Made by a program: the position numbers and the translations under genes. The notes below the pieces were generated by a model that saw nothing but the letters and a program-made list of their open reading frames with translations, searched no databases and was not told where the DNA came from. A DNA stretch of 64,000 nt, from NCBI GenBank assembly GCA_039707465.1, contig CM077643.1, forward strand, positions 41,814,105 to 41,878,104. The letters run 5' to 3'. This DNA comes from Rhabdophis nuchalis (lineage: Eukaryota; Chordata; Lepidosauria; Squamata; Natricidae). Positions 45,391 to 57,203 of the stretch are shown piece after piece (position 1 is the stretch's first letter; every line of letters begins with the position of its first letter).

Positions 45391-45575
45391 CAGGGGTCTC
45401 AAACTCAATTTACCTGGAGGCGACTGGAGGCAGAGGCTGGGTGAGGCTGGGCCGCATAAGGGATTCCTTATATTAATATTAATACTAATATTATACTTTC
45501 ATATCACGGTGGGGGCCACAAGATACCGTCCTGCAGGCCGCAATTGGCCTGCGGGCTGCGAGAATGAGACCTCTG
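45391..45575. mobile_element. hAT-like MITE (ggtctcaaactc), perfect target duplication
   Basis: ctttaaac at 45383-45390 and 45576-45583. Ends caggggtctcaaactcaatt and gcgagaatgagacctctg. The interior has the ggccgca / gcaggccgc words typical of this group. Confidence 0.85.
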
Positions 45576-45621
45576 CTTTAAACTATTTGATCACATTTGT
45601 ATGAAATTACTCTATAGTTCA

Positions 45622-45690
45622 GTGTCATATCGCTGCCCTGGGTCCGTTTGGAGAAGGGCGGGGTATAAATTCAATAAATAAATAATACAA
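45622..45690 (+). mobile_element. L2-type LINE 3' terminus, very short
   Basis: ctgccctgggtccgtttgga, gaagggcggggtataaattc and an aataaataaata tail: the last roughly 65 bp of the L2 family only. Confidence 0.7.
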
Positions 45691-45963
45691 CTCTGCCAAT
45701 GAGGCTACCTGAGTAATCCATGGTTAGATTAACCAGGGGAAAGTAGTTGGAATGCAGTGGGGGGGGGGATGGGATTGGGATCAAGAAGAAAAAAGAAAAC
45801 AAAAGCTCAGATAAGTTGTAGTTCTTGAAATGACTAGTTGGGGCAAAAATCTTCAGTAGTTTAATGTAGCTGTACTCTAAGTAGTAGAGGGAGAATCATT
45901 CTCTTTCTCTCACCATTTGTTTCCAAGCCTGCTGAAAAAGTTGCCATTATGGATAGATGAAAA

Positions 45964-46050
45964 GTAAGTAAGTAAGTAAGTATAATCTTTATTGTCGTTG
46001 TACTTAAATACAACAAAATTGGTTGTAAGACTGGTCATCTTAGCAAAAAC
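45964..46050 (-). mobile_element. CR1-like LINE tail fragment with (AGTA)n, minus strand
   Basis: (agta)n at 45964-45980 followed by taatctttattgtcgttgta, comparable to the inverted tail at 14340-14370. Confidence 0.45.
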
Positions 46051-46984
46051 AATAATATGTGGTATCCAGAAGACAAGAAAAACCTAATATGTGACAAATT
46101 ATGAACAAGCATTGTCTGATGCACATTGTTGGCCAGTTGGCTGAATTGTGTTGTTTTCTTTAGGAAGAAACATGGCTCTGGAGCTCTGCCTCAACCAATG
46201 CCCAAAAGCCACATTCTTCTGGATGGCACCTTCCTACCCCCATGCTGGGTGGCTTGTGCCCTTTCTAAAAATGCTGTGCCACAAACACACTTGTGTTTGC
46301 TACAAAGAAGAGCTCAAAAGTTTGGAGAACAAAAGATAATGCCCAGCTGAAAACCGCAGCTTTGCTTAGTTTAATGGGTCTCAGAATGCTTCAGATGAAA
46401 GCTTGTTGTGCGTCAGGGGAAGGAGGGGGTCAAAGAGGGCCACGGTAAAGAAAAAAGAATGCATGGTGCCTATTTCATCCCAAAGCACTCAGAAATAACA
46501 ACTGTGGGGGGATAATGATAGATGGCATGTCTTGGAGGGAGAAAATATGTACAAAGGGCCTAAAAGGTCTAGCTGATACTAAGTAAACAGGAAGACAACA
46601 TGCACACACACACAAACCAAAATCATGCCATTATATATCCTCAAAGCCACAAAGGCCTGACTAAAGGCACACAAATCAAAGAAAAGCAGTCGGCCCGATC
46701 CACTTAGAAACTGTCTGATACAAAAATCCTCTAATGACAACACAAACTGTGTTGACGTATTGCCACCTGGATTGCTCTTGGGAAAATCTGTGATTTAAAA
46801 AAAAAGTCAAGATGGCAGCCATGATTGTGTGCTTCGTGCTGGGCCTGTAGTTTATGGGTGTCACTTTTCTGAGATGAAAAGTGAGGTACAAATGCAATGA
46901 AAGAAGGATTAAACAGAAGCAGGTGGATTTCCAGGAGGGAGGGGGTGCGTTCCAGAGGAATAAAAGGCCACTGGGTAGTCAATA
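46051..46984. other. Unassigned intronic sequence
   Basis: No gene or family recognised. A (ca)n-like run lies at 46600-46612. Confidence 0.4.
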
Positions 46985-47526
46985 AATTCAATTTATTATC
47001 AATTCAATTGATTACAGTCTTAGACCAGAACAAATAAAAACACTCCGTAAATATACAATTCAAAATTCTAGTATAAAATAATAAATAACAGCTAAAAAGT
47101 ATGATCAATTTCAATCTGTCAAGTATATATGGTCTAACTATACTAAAATTACGATCTGTAAACTGTGTGGCCCATAGTCAGTTTAATACTAAAAAGGGAA
47201 AGGAATAAGCAGGTTTGCCACATTTATGGTATAAAATAGCTATGGGGGATTATACACGTGTTTCCAATGAGTCCCCAGTGCTGCTACACAGAGTTTAGCC
47301 ACCTGCGCTGTAGTTATGGACTGTTGGTCCTTAATCAGCCACTGGAGATAAGCAGTGTGGGAACAACCAGGATACTTAGCAATTATTGGAAGAATATGGT
47401 GTTTTAAAAAAAAATCTCTCTGTAAAAGGAACATTGAAGGAGTATGTGACCAACGTCTCCTCCTCTCCTGAGCCACAGGAACATAGTTTTTCAGTCAATG
47501 GTACCTTTTTATACTTGCCATACAGG
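46985..47526 (-). mobile_element. Unidentified LINE 3' end, minus strand
   Basis: The left edge (aatttattatcaattcaatt, acagtcttagaccagaac) matches the left edge of 62780-63054. A minus-strand frame (47476-47240) looks like decayed ORF C-terminus with Trp and His residues, but no family was recognised. Confidence 0.4.
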
Positions 47527-47587
47527 ATTTATTTTATTTATTTTATTAAATTTATACCCCGCCCTTCTCCAAATGGACCCAGGGCGG
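47527..47587 (-). mobile_element. L2-type LINE 3' terminus, very short, minus strand
   Basis: (ttta)n followed by taccccgcccttctccaaat and gacccagggcgg: only the last roughly 60 bp of the family, inserted in the unidentified LINE. Confidence 0.75.
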
Positions 47588-48199
47588 CCGATGGAAGCAC
47601 ATGGCAACATGTGAGCAAAAATGCTTTCCAGTGGTTTGCTGATTCCAACTGGCTAAGATAGCTGACAGGAGTAACAACATATCTAATGGCGTCTGGAGCA
47701 AGTCTGAGTATTATGTGTGAGAGAAAGAGAATGAAGACAGCCTCTTCCTAATAGTTCACAGAGTATGTTGTAGGTGCAGATTGTTGAATCCTTAGTTTGG
47801 CAAGATTGATGTCAGGCCCAAACCCAAGAACGATATGTAGTGAAACTTCCAAGCTCTTCCAAACTCTAATTATTTAATACTTATAGACTGGTGCTGGAGA
47901 AAGTCCTGCATGTTTCTTGGACAGCTAAGATGGTTGGTAAGCAAGTACTGGAGAGCATAACACCAGATATATCACAAGAAAGACATGCTATGTCTTCCCT
48001 TATTTTGCCCATGCCATGAATGGAAAATTGCTGTAGAAAGCAATTATGTTTGGAGGAGTTAATGGTAAAAGGAAACCAGACTACCAAACAACATGGTGGC
48101 TGGACACTATCAAAGCTGACACCAGCCAGAGGATAGGAAAAAAAATCAAAGATGTAGTGAAAGTTCAGAAGAAGTGAAGTGTGTTGCTCACAGGTCAGT
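47588..48199. other. Unassigned, possibly continuation of the LINE at 46985
   Basis: No recognised motif. Its start directly continues the sequence type left of the small L2 insertion. Confidence 0.3.
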
Positions 48200-48790
48200 G
48201 TGGTTTATGGAGGGTTTTATTTGTATCCCCCCAGCAGACCTATTCACCTTTATGACTGTCCCAACCAAAGCCAGCCACAAGCAAACCCAGATTAATTCCC
48301 CATGCAATGGCCAATTAGTCCATAATACAAATAGCACGCTGCCCAAACAGTAAGTCCAATAATCAAACACAAAGCCCCAAGGCCAAAACTGAAAGTCCAC
48401 GTTATCTCATGGGTTATAGGAATTCAGAGTCTCATGAAACACAAATGAGCACACAGCCACGACCCACACACATTGTTTCCAGCAACACCTTCTTCTGCTT
48501 GCCATGCTAAATAGCTCCCGGTGCAGCCCATTAAGAGGGCTGGAGCCTTTTCCCAGGCAATCTGGCAGACTTCCATTTCTCTGCCCTGCATGCTCTGAGA
48601 TCAACTATGGCAGGCAGCTGCTCACCCTCTTCTTCATTGGCCTGCAAACTGTCCCCACCCGAAGCCAGTTCTGCCGGCAGTTCAGGGTCAGTAATTCCTG
48701 AGGTAACAGGAATGATCTTGTCCACGCTCTAGCCGGTCTCTGAGGAAGCATCGGAGGAGTCATCCAAAGGAGACATCACATGGAGAGACC
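48200..48790 (-). mobile_element. Possible LTR-like repeat, minus strand
   Basis: GC-richer than its surroundings. The right part (48600-48770), read in reverse, has acidic-codon-like gaggaag and gacagtttgcag words comparable with the probable LTR at 56342. Borders were not determined. Confidence 0.25.
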
Positions 48791-49014
48791 TGGCCCATAG
48801 ATTGCTGAGAGTTGGATACAACTGAATGGATCATCATCATTGTCATTATTTATAAAGTTTTGCCAGACTGAGAATTCTACTCTTTGCATCTACAATATAC
48901 TCTGGACTAAATGACCTCTAAAGTTCCTTCCATGTAATCATTCAGTATGTTTGCTGAATCTACAAATAGAAGCAGAATGACTGTGGCAAAAGACAGCAAT
49001 ATATATATATATAT

Positions 49015-49435
49015 ATTGTGATAGGCACCGTGGGTACAATCTCAAAACAGCCTGAACAACACCTGAACACCATCGGCATTAACAAAATCAACATCAGTTG
49101 GTTGCAAACTGCAGTTTTACTCAGAAGAGCCCACATCCTGCGACACCATGAACACCATCAAACATCCACATCTGCCTATCTCAGGTCCTTGGGAAGGACT
49201 TGATAGGCAGACAAAAATTCCAAATCTAACCTAAACATCTGGCTGACTGTGTGACAAACCATAATAAGTGGATAAAAATGCCGAACCCATACCTTTAATA
49301 GCATCAATAATCCACTTCTGCCTATCCGAGGCCCTTGGGAAGGATGTGATAATTGGATAAAAATGTCAAATCCATTCTGAATGTCTGGCTGACTGTGTGA
49401 TGAACCATAATAATAAATCACTAGGGTCACATTGT
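49015..49435 (+). mobile_element. LINE 3' fragment (R4/Dong-like) with duplicated tail
   Basis: A frame from 49018 reads MIGTVGTISKQPEQHLNTIG then QTAVLLRRAHILRH. This resembles the conserved C-terminal VIGTLGTI..LL..AHILRK block of R4-type LINE proteins. The following about 95 bp (49172-49267) is repeated at 49318-49412 with changes. Confidence 0.45.
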
Positions 49436-49513
49436 CTCATTTGTGCAACATTCCTGTAAAGTAGACTGGTATGTTTACTATCATATTATAGATAGGAGGC
49501 TATGGGATAAATA

Positions 49514-49697
49514 TCAGTGGTGAAATTCATTTTTTTTACTACTGGTTCTGTGGGTGTGGCTTGGTGGGCATGGCAGGGGAAGGATACGGCAAAATCTCCA
49601 TTCTCTCCCCACTCTGGGGCCAACCAGACGTGGTATTTGCCGGTTCTCCAAACTACTCAAAATTTCTGCTACCGGTTCTCCAGAATTTCACCCTTGC
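49514..49697. mobile_element. hAT-like MITE (cagtggtgggattc family)
   Basis: Ends cagtggtgaaattcat and ccagaatttcacccttg. Flanks ataaatat / ctaaagat match at 6/8. Internal ggcaggggaaggatac and ccggttctccaaactactc are shared with 50830 and 61390. Confidence 0.7.
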
Positions 49698-50829
49698 TAA
49701 AGATGCTGAAGATGCTTCCCAAAGGTCATTTTTGTGGGAGGTATGCTTAGGTTAGCCTTCTTCTGCAAACCATGTTACTTAGGGATGGTGAAAGTTGAAA
49801 TCCAACAGCCCCGAAGGATGCTCACTGTCTTATATTTCTTGCTTCTCAATGTTTGACCAGCATACTTTCTTCCCCAAGCAGGGCAGGCACCATGAATGAA
49901 GAGCAATGCCACCAGTTAGGGAAAAGAGCAGCATCTTGCCGTTTCGTGACCCAGTGCGATGCCTCTCGCTTGCCAGACGAAAGACCAGATCTCTTATTAA
50001 TGCCGGCAGTAATTGCCTCTGACGCAGAGCGTATGCAGAGGCCAAAGAGCTGCCCCCTCTCCAGTACCTGCCATCCGCTGAGCAACACATCAAGCAAAGG
50101 AAGCTTAGCAGCGGACAGACCTCAGAGGTTGGGAAGGATTCCCCAGTAGAGCTTACGGGTGAGCTTGGGCATCAATCAAAAGAGGCAGGGTGGGGACCCG
50201 CTTCATTTTTACATGAGAGACTGTCAAGAGAACGACAGAACAACAAGACACAAGAGAGAGCATTTGTGCCATGTTAGCAAATGCAGGCCTAAACAGCTGA
50301 GCTGGCACCATGACATTATACCAGATTGTCGAATTAACCCATTTGCTGCATTATTAGAATATATTCCAAGTATCAAACGTGAACGGGTCACAAAATAGGG
50401 TAGGTCACCAAAAACAAAACCCCACATACATAGACACAGAATCCCTAAAAGGGATAAATGCAGTCAAGCTTATCACACCGTATAAATGTCAATTAAGTGT
50501 GCTGTACAATCCAGCTAAGCAATGTGGTTTTGATTTGTAACATCTTTGCCCTTGTTATTCCAAGTCAGTTCCATACAGTTTCCCATTTAATGTGTTCAAG
50601 ATGAGCATAATTAGTTTGTTTTTTTAAAATGTGTTTTCCAAATGTTTATTCTCAAGGTACATTTCTTTTTGATTAAAAAAAAAAAGACCAAAATGTGTAC
50701 TGCTGTTCTAAAAAGGAAGCTGTAATGTTTGTACTAAAATCTTGCATGAACATAAAAGTGAAATTTTAAAAAGATACATTAACCCCACCCCTCTCTTTCT
50801 CCAGATACTGTACATATTGATGTAGACTG
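49698..50829. other. Unassigned intronic sequence
   Basis: No gene or family recognised. The frames around 49830-50149 on both strands look fortuitous. Confidence 0.4.
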
Positions 50830-51110
50830 CAGTGGTGGGATTCAAAAAAAAATTACTACCAGTTCTGTGGGTGTGGTTTGGTGGGCGTGGCAGGGGAAGG
50901 ATACTGTAAAATCTCCATTCCCTCCACACTCCAGGGGAAGGATACTGCAAAATCCCCATTTCCTCCTGATCAGTTGGGACTCGGGAGACAGAGAATAGAT
51001 GGGGGCAGGGGCAGTCACAGGTGGTATTTGCCGGTTCTCTGAACAACTCAAAATTTCTGCTACCAGTTCTCCAGAACTGGTCAGAACCTGCTGAATACCA
51101 CCTCTGATGC
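50830..51110. mobile_element. hAT-like MITE (cagtggtgggattc family)
   Basis: Ends cagtggtgggattcaaaa and gctgaataccacctctg. Internal ggcaggggaaggatactg occurs twice (about 50890 and 50932), showing a small internal duplication. Confidence 0.75.
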
Positions 51111-51122
51111 AGAGTCACAAAA

Positions 51123-51445
51123 AATAAAACTTAGGGTTTCCCTTGTCCAGTCGTATCTGACTCTAGGGGTGGTGCTCATCTCTAATTCTTAGCTGAGTGA
51201 GCCAACATTGTCTAAACATATTTCCATGGTTATGTGCCCAGCATGACTATACGCTGAGGCACATGGAATGCTGTGACCTTCCCACCAAAGTGGTACCTAT
51301 TTATCTACTTGCATTTTCATACTTTTGAACTGCTAAGTTGGCAGGAGGTGGGGCAAGTAATGGGAGCTCACCCCATCGCCTGGCTCTTATGCCTCAAACC
51401 TGGTCTGACAGATATCTTTAAGTACTGAGCCATCAAACACTATTT
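51123..51445 (-). mobile_element. tRNA-SINE (tttacc-tail family), minus strand, first of a pair
   Basis: aaaacttagggtttcccttg, then catggttatgtgcccagcat, then aagtggtacctatttatcta and a degraded tRNA-like end, the inverse of 19452-19807. Confidence 0.65.
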
Positions 51446-51482
51446 CATAATTTTTCCTCTCATTTTGTTACATAGCACATAA

Positions 51483-51832
51483 GTAAAGATAAGGGTTTCC
51501 CTCGCACATGTGGACTAGTCATTCCTGAGTCTAGGGGGTGTCATCTCCATTTCAAAGCCGAAGAGCCAGCACTGTCCAAAGACATCTCCGTGGTCATGTG
51601 GCCGGCATAACTAAACACTGAAGGTGCACGGAACACTGTTACTTTCCCAGCAAAGTGGTTCCTATTTTTCTAGTTGCATTTTTACATGCTTTCGAACTGC
51701 TAGGTTAACAGAAGCCAGGACAAGTAACAGGAACTCACTCCATTATGCTGCACTAGGGATTTGAACTGCCAAACTGCCAACCTTCTGATTGATAAGCTGA
51801 GCATCTTAGCTACTGAGCCACCCCCCGTACCT
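51483..51832 (-). mobile_element. tRNA-SINE (tttacc-tail family), minus strand, second of a pair
   Basis: agataagggtttccctcgca, ccaaagacatctccgtggtc, tagggatttgaactgccaaa (inverted B-box region) and agcatcttagctactgagcc (inverted A-box region). Nearly full length. Confidence 0.75.
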
Positions 51833-52267
51833 ACATAGCACGTAGGTTCTTGGAAAATATAATTCTCCAGTAAAAGGGCATAGAAGATCCAAGAGCTACA
51901 TATAATTCCCAAGGAATTACATTATAGGAAGCCTTTAGTGCTTAAGTATTGAAAAGCTAAAGAAGCAGACATGTCAGGGCAGGAATGAATATATAAATAA
52001 TATTCAAAATTTTTCTAGTGGATACATGAAATACTGTATATTTCACTACTTCTATAGTGTCCTTATCCATGCCCCTAGATGTCTTTGAATTCTCATATGA
52101 CATCATCTTTTACTTTAATATTAGAAATTATAATCACAATACATTTGGGGAAATCTAGTTGGAGATTGCTATGACATAGGATCCTCCTTACTTTCTCCTA
52201 TTTTCTCTTGGATTCCAAAACAAGAATGGGATAGCACAGTTTTTGAGATGAAAATTTTCCTTTTCAG
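51833..52267. other. Unassigned intronic sequence
   Basis: No gene or family recognised. Confidence 0.4.
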
Positions 52268-53487
52268 AGAACTTATGAGCGAATTACTGAACACCTAGAA
52301 GCAAACAAAATAATAACCAAAAGCCAACATGGTTTTGTCAAAAACAGATCATGCCAGACTAATTTTATTGTATTCTTTGATAATGTGACAAAATTAGTGA
52401 ACCAGAGGAATGCCGTTGATATAGTTTACTTGGACTTCAGTAAGGCATTTGACAAGGTAGACGATAACCTACTACTAGATAAAGTAGAAGAATGTGGGTT
52501 AGACAGCATCACCACCAGATGGATTCGTAACTGGCTGACCAACCGCACTCAATGTGTAGTCCTCAATGGAACAGCATCTACATGGAAGGAAGTATGCAGT
52601 GGAGTCCCCCAAGGCTCTGTTTTAGGCCCAGTCTTCAACATCTTCATCAATGATTTAGATGAGGGAATAAATGGGGATCTCATCAAATTTGCAGATGACA
52701 CCAAGCTGGCAGGAATAGCCAACACTCCAGAAGATAGGCTTAAGATACAGAAGGATCTTGACAAACTTGAACATTGGACACTATCTAATAAAATGAAATT
52801 CAATGGCGAAGAGAGTAAGGTTCTACATTTAGGCAACAAAAATGAAATGCACAGGTACAGTATAGGTGGTACCTTGCTCAATAGCAGTAACTGTGAAAGG
52901 GATCTTGGAGTCCTAGTAGACAACCATTTAAATATGAGCCAGCAGTGTGCAGCAGCTGCCAAAAAAGCCAACACAGTTCTAGGCTGCATAAACAGAGGAA
53001 TAGAATCAAGATCACGTGAAGTGTTAATACCACTTTATAATGCCTTGGTAAGGCCACACTTGGAATACTGCATTCAGTTTTGGTCACCACGATGTAGAAA
53101 AGATGTGGAGACTCTAGAAAGAGTGCAGAGAAGAGCAACAAAGATGATTAGGGGATTGGAGACTAAAACATATGAAGAACGGTTGCAGGAACTGGTTATG
53201 TCTAGTTTAATAAAAAGAAGGATTAGGGGAGACATGATAGCAGTGTTCCAATATCTCAGGGGTTGCCACAAAGAAGAGGGAGTCAAACTATTCTCCAAAG
53301 CACCTGAGGGCAGAACAAGAAGCAATGGGTGGAAACTAATCAAGGAGAGAAGCAACTTAGAACTGAGGAGAAATTTCCTGACAGAACAGTAATCAGTGGA
53401 ACGGCTTGCCTCCAGAAGTTGTGAATGCCCCAACACTGCAAGTTTTCAAGAAGATGTTGGTTAGCCATTTGTCTGAAATGGTATAGG
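52268..53487 (+). pseudogene. CR1 ORF2 reverse transcriptase, partial
   Basis: From 52268 the sequence encodes the RT palm of a CR1-clade ORF2. Visible in order: SQHGFVKNRSCQTNF, VYLDFSKAFDKVDD (motif A), [18 protein letters not shown] (motif B), IKFADDTKLAG (motif C catalytic pair), CERDLGVLVDNHLN, CIQFWSPRCRKDVETLERVQ, and the C-terminal domain. The frame from 52385 is open to 53392. A small deletion near 53390 shifts it, and the rest (LPPEVVNAPT, ending HLSEMV and TAG at about 53487) is in another frame. Endonuclease part missing. RT would copy CR1 RNA at the target nick, but this copy is dead. Confidence 0.85.
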
Positions 53488-53573
53488 GTTTCCTGCTTAG
53501 GCAGGGAGTTGGACTAGATGACCTCCAAGGTCCCTTCCAACTCTGCTATTGTATTATTGTATTGTAAATGGAG
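52268..53573 (+). mobile_element. CR1 LINE, 5'-truncated, with 3' end
   Basis: Begins in the RT domain. It carries the longest CR1 coding region of the window, then a short 3' part (ggcagggagttggactagat, cttccaactctgctattgta) and a (tattg)n tail at 53551-53567. Confidence 0.85.
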
Positions 53574-54149
53574 ATTACCACATCAGATATGAATGAAAGA
53601 GCCAAATCAATGGTCTACAGTCAAATGACGCATTTCCTTACCAATAAAAGATTGGGTATTTTTCTCCCTAGTAATAATACAATTTATTCTCTTTATTTAA
53701 AAAAATAATAATCCTTTTTTAAATTTTCCTTAACTGAGAATTAAAGGCGTTTCAGAGCTATCTTCTTGTTGTTGAAGAAATAATGTCTCCATTGTACAGC
53801 CATATACACAAACAATACATGGACATATGATCTTCTACCTTTTTTTAAGAATAAAATTTTGATTAAATATCTTAATCCTGAATCAAGAGAGTGAAAGCCC
53901 CGGCAATGTTTTCAATCTGGATAGCAAAGAGAGAAAGACTGTTTGTGATACACGTTCACTGAATAAGGCATCACTTTTCAGGAGATCACACATCCTAAAG
54001 AACCCTATCAGAATCTTTCATCCATATCATCACAAGAGAAACTGCAATCTCAGTAGAAGAGCAATGTATTTAATTCACCTGCACTGTATTTTCAAAACAA
54101 GTGTTAACAAGCATCTAGTGGAACCTTTTTGGACTAACAAATTTTATTA
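53574..54149. other. Unassigned intronic sequence
   Basis: No gene or family recognised. Confidence 0.4.
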
Positions 54150-54520
54150 ATAACTAGTGGATAACCTGGTGCTGCCCGAGTATTTATTTATAGGGGGAAA
54201 ATGTCCAGTCCAAATGTAATTTCTAATGTTGGGTTTTCCCCCTTACCATAGGGAATACCTTTGGAGTATTGTGAAACCATTACCATGGCAACTCCACTGT
54301 GCTGTACAGTAGAAGCCATTTTACAGCAGTACAGTAGAAGTCATTTGAAGGCACAACAGGCTACAACTTAACAGAACACACACCCCGAGGGGTGTTAAGG
54401 ATGTCTCCCCCCCCCTCCCCAGTCTTTGTTTCACAGAGGTCATCTGTGTACCAAGTTTGGTTGAAATTTCTTGAGGCATTCCAGAGTTATGCTTATACTG
54501 TATATATAAGTCTGCAAAGC
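54150..54520. mobile_element. Unidentified dispersed-element-like sequence
   Basis: ctagtggataacctggtgct, then gtgtaccaagtttggttgaa and ccagagttatgcttatactg are words I associate with widely dispersed repeats, but no class could be assigned. It contains a direct repeat tacagtagaag (54306, 54330). Confidence 0.3.
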
Positions 54521-54776
54521 TGCTGGACTATCATCAATCCCCTTCTATAAAACTAGTGTTAAGCTCATACATGAAACAACAGCTAAGCTCAATAGAGGCA
54601 AGAGGAGCATAAAGGTCTTGCTTGCGGAGCTCAACTGAGAACCACTGACCCTAAATATCCAATTAAAACCATCTATCATCTGAAGAACACATTCTAGTAA
54701 GGAAGGATAAGATGATGGTCACAAGTTAAGATCTCTCATCTATGCAGGAGAAACCAAAGGAAACAAGGAAACTAAC

Positions 54777-54856
54777 AAGGAAGGAAGAAAGGAAGGAAGG
54801 AAGGAAGGAAGGGAGGGAGGGAGGGAGGGAGGGAGGGAGGAAGGGAGGGAGGAAGG
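54777..54856. repeat. (GAAG)n-(GGAG)n microsatellite
   Basis: Purine-only tetranucleotide array with two block types. Confidence 0.95.
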
Positions 54857-55378
54857 ACAGGACAAATGTGTACATCGCATAATAGTTTACTACAGGAAAA
54901 ATTGTTGCAGACTAGAGGCCCAGAGAAGGAAAAGTGTGTCTCAAAATGCATGCACTAGAATTGTACCCCAAAAAGTGTATTTTTTGTTGTTATTCTGTCG
55001 AGTTGATCAACAAAAAGGATTTGTAATCATTATAGCCCATTCATTAAAAAAAGCACTATTAGGCAATGCTTTTTTACAAACAAGCAAATACACTTTGTTT
55101 TTTTTTTAAAGTGTGGTTTTCTTATGTCTTACCCATATAACTTTCGTGTTGCAAGTCACTCTCACTTTATCTGTGAAAGTGATCTGTACATGTGTTGAAA
55201 TGAAGCAAATACTGAATTCAACAAGGTGAGACAGTGTAAGTCAGAAGCATCCATTTCTACTTCCCAGGATACAAAATGTTTTTGTCAATTCATTTAACTT
55301 CCCTTGCTGCCCTAGCCATCAGATTCTAAAACCCCAGGAATGTTTTAGATACGGAGAAGGAAACATTTCATATCAAGG
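54857..55378. other. Unassigned intronic sequence
   Basis: No gene recognised. Confidence 0.4.
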
Positions 55379-55866
55379 TTTTGACGACCATCTTTAAAGC
55401 GCTCCAAGGCTCGGGACCTAGTTATATGAGAGACCGCCTCCTGCCCCATACATCCCTTAGACCGATACGCTCCCACAGAGAGGGCCTTCTCAGGGTGCCA
55501 TCGGCCGGACAATGCCGACTGGCGACACCCAGGGGAAGAGCCTTCTCTGTGACGGGCCCTGCCCTTTGGAACGACCTACCCCCTGAACTTCGCACCATCT
55601 CCGACCTCCGCCTCTTCCGCTAGTGTTTAAAGACACATTTGTTCCATTTAGCCAGCCTAGCGTAACCTCCATAAATGACTATTTTAGACAGTTTTAAATT
55701 TGGGGATTTTAATTTGTTTTTAGCGCAGGATGGTATCAAATAGGTTTTTTAATTTTTTTTATTGATTTTGTATTGTATTTTAAATTCCTGTGCGCCGCCC
55801 TGGGTCCTTTTGGAGAAGGGCGGGGTATAAATTTAATAAAATAAATAAAAAAAGTAAAATAAATAA
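55379..55866 (+). mobile_element. L2-type LINE 3' fragment
   Basis: A frame from 55381 to 55623 encodes FKALQGSGPSYMRDRLLPHT, then REGLLRVPSAGQCRLATPRG and WNDLPPELRTISDLRLFR, then a premature TAG. The conserved 3' end (cgccgccctgggtccttttg) and an aaataaat tail follow. 5'-truncated. Confidence 0.85.
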
Positions 55867-55919
55867 ATAGAAGCTGCCCTTGTAGTCTCAAGACCTTTCA
55901 ATAAGTGCTTTTGTGATCG

Positions 55920-56307
55920 CAGGTAGTCCTCAACTTACAACAGTTCATTTAGTGGCTGATCAGTTACAACAGCACCAAAAAGGGACATGATTTTTTTTTC
56001 ACTCTCACAACCAATGCAGCATTCACACGAACATGTGACCAAAATCCAGATGCTTGGCAGATGACTCACATCTATGACAGTTGGAGGGTACCGGGGTCAT
56101 GTGGTCCCCTTTTGCGATTTTTTGACCAGCAAAGTCAATGGGGAAGCAGAATTTACTTAACAACTGTGTGACTAACTTAATGACTGCAGTGATTCACGTA
56201 ACAACTGTGGCAAGAAAGGTCATAAAATGGGGAAAACGGCATTTTAAAATGTCTCACAGCCACATAAATTTTGGGCTCAATTGTGGTCGTAAGTCAAGGA
56301 CTACCTG
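55920..56307. mobile_element. TA-type MITE (agtccttgac family)
   Basis: Left caggtagtcctcaacttaca and right cgtaagtcaaggactacctg are long inverted ends. TA follows at 56308-56309; the left TA is mutated. This is the best-preserved copy of the family in the window. Confidence 0.75.
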
Positions 56308-56341
56308 TATACCTCAAATCTAACCAGTTTTCCTCACTTCC

Positions 56342-56958
56342 TGTTGTGGCCCGCTAGTGGCCAGCAGAGCTGGCAGCAGAGTCGGACAGTGAGGAGGTTG
56401 GGGAAGAGCGTGGGCCAGTCCTGGAGGCTGGGGAAGGATCGGACGAGAGCTCTACATTGGAGGCAAAGACAGGGCCGAGGCCATCTGGCAGTGATCAGGT
56501 GCCTATGGAGCTAGACAGCAGTGAGGCAGAGGAACATCTAGAGTCTGTTCCCAGTATGCGCCTGCGCAGAGCTGCCAGAAGAAAAACAACAACTTAGAAA
56601 TCAAGGTCGGCTTGGGAGTAAAGTCACAGGGGCAAGGTGACTTGCCCCTTCCATAGGAAATAGAAGAGGAGTGAAAGGGGAATGGGCTTTTGCAGGAAAC
56701 CATTTGTTTGTTTGTGGAGTTTGTGAAAATATGTCCGTGAATCTCAGAGACTCTGTGCCCACTTCATTTGGAAACAATATTTACATGGCAGCTTTCCAAG
56801 ATAGATAAAGTCTGTAGTCATAATTACTCCTTTGAAAGACTGTTTGCTAGCCCTGCTGAATTTGATTGAGAGGAATTCACACTCGTTTAATAAAAGAGGT
56901 TTTGTCAGGACCAGGACTCTGATTCATTTCTTTTGGGGGGGGAGTCTAGGTCAGAACA
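56342..56958 (+). mobile_element. Probable solo LTR
   Basis: About 617 bp beginning tgttgtggcccgc and ending gtcagaaca. It has an aataaaagaggt poly(A)-signal region near 56889 and a GC-rich 5' part with repeated gaggcag/gagg words. Flanks cttcc / ctttc resemble a 5-bp duplication. No gag, pol or env coding sequence is present in the window. Class not established, Ty3-like suspected. Confidence 0.45.
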
Positions 56959-57203
56959 CTTTCCTCCTTGCCCCAAATCTCCATTATCATAATTTTCATT
57001 TCCCTAATTAGATTCCCAAGAAAAGAACCTCCTTTCCTCTTTCCACTTTAGATTTACAACCACGCTTCAATCATGTAGAGACATAAGGGTTCCTTCCAAA
57101 ACGGGTCTAGCATTGGTCTACCTTCTTCAGCTTTGGAATCCTGATCCACATGTGACGTAACTAGGCATCCCACCTCTTCTGTGATTATTCTGAAAGGATA
57201 GCC

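Noticed and set aside
52385..53392. Host gene with reverse-transcriptase similarity
   Set aside because: Motifs, 3' tail and frameshift identify a truncated CR1 LINE. The same reasoning applies to the L2 frames at 22396, 36571 and 58488.
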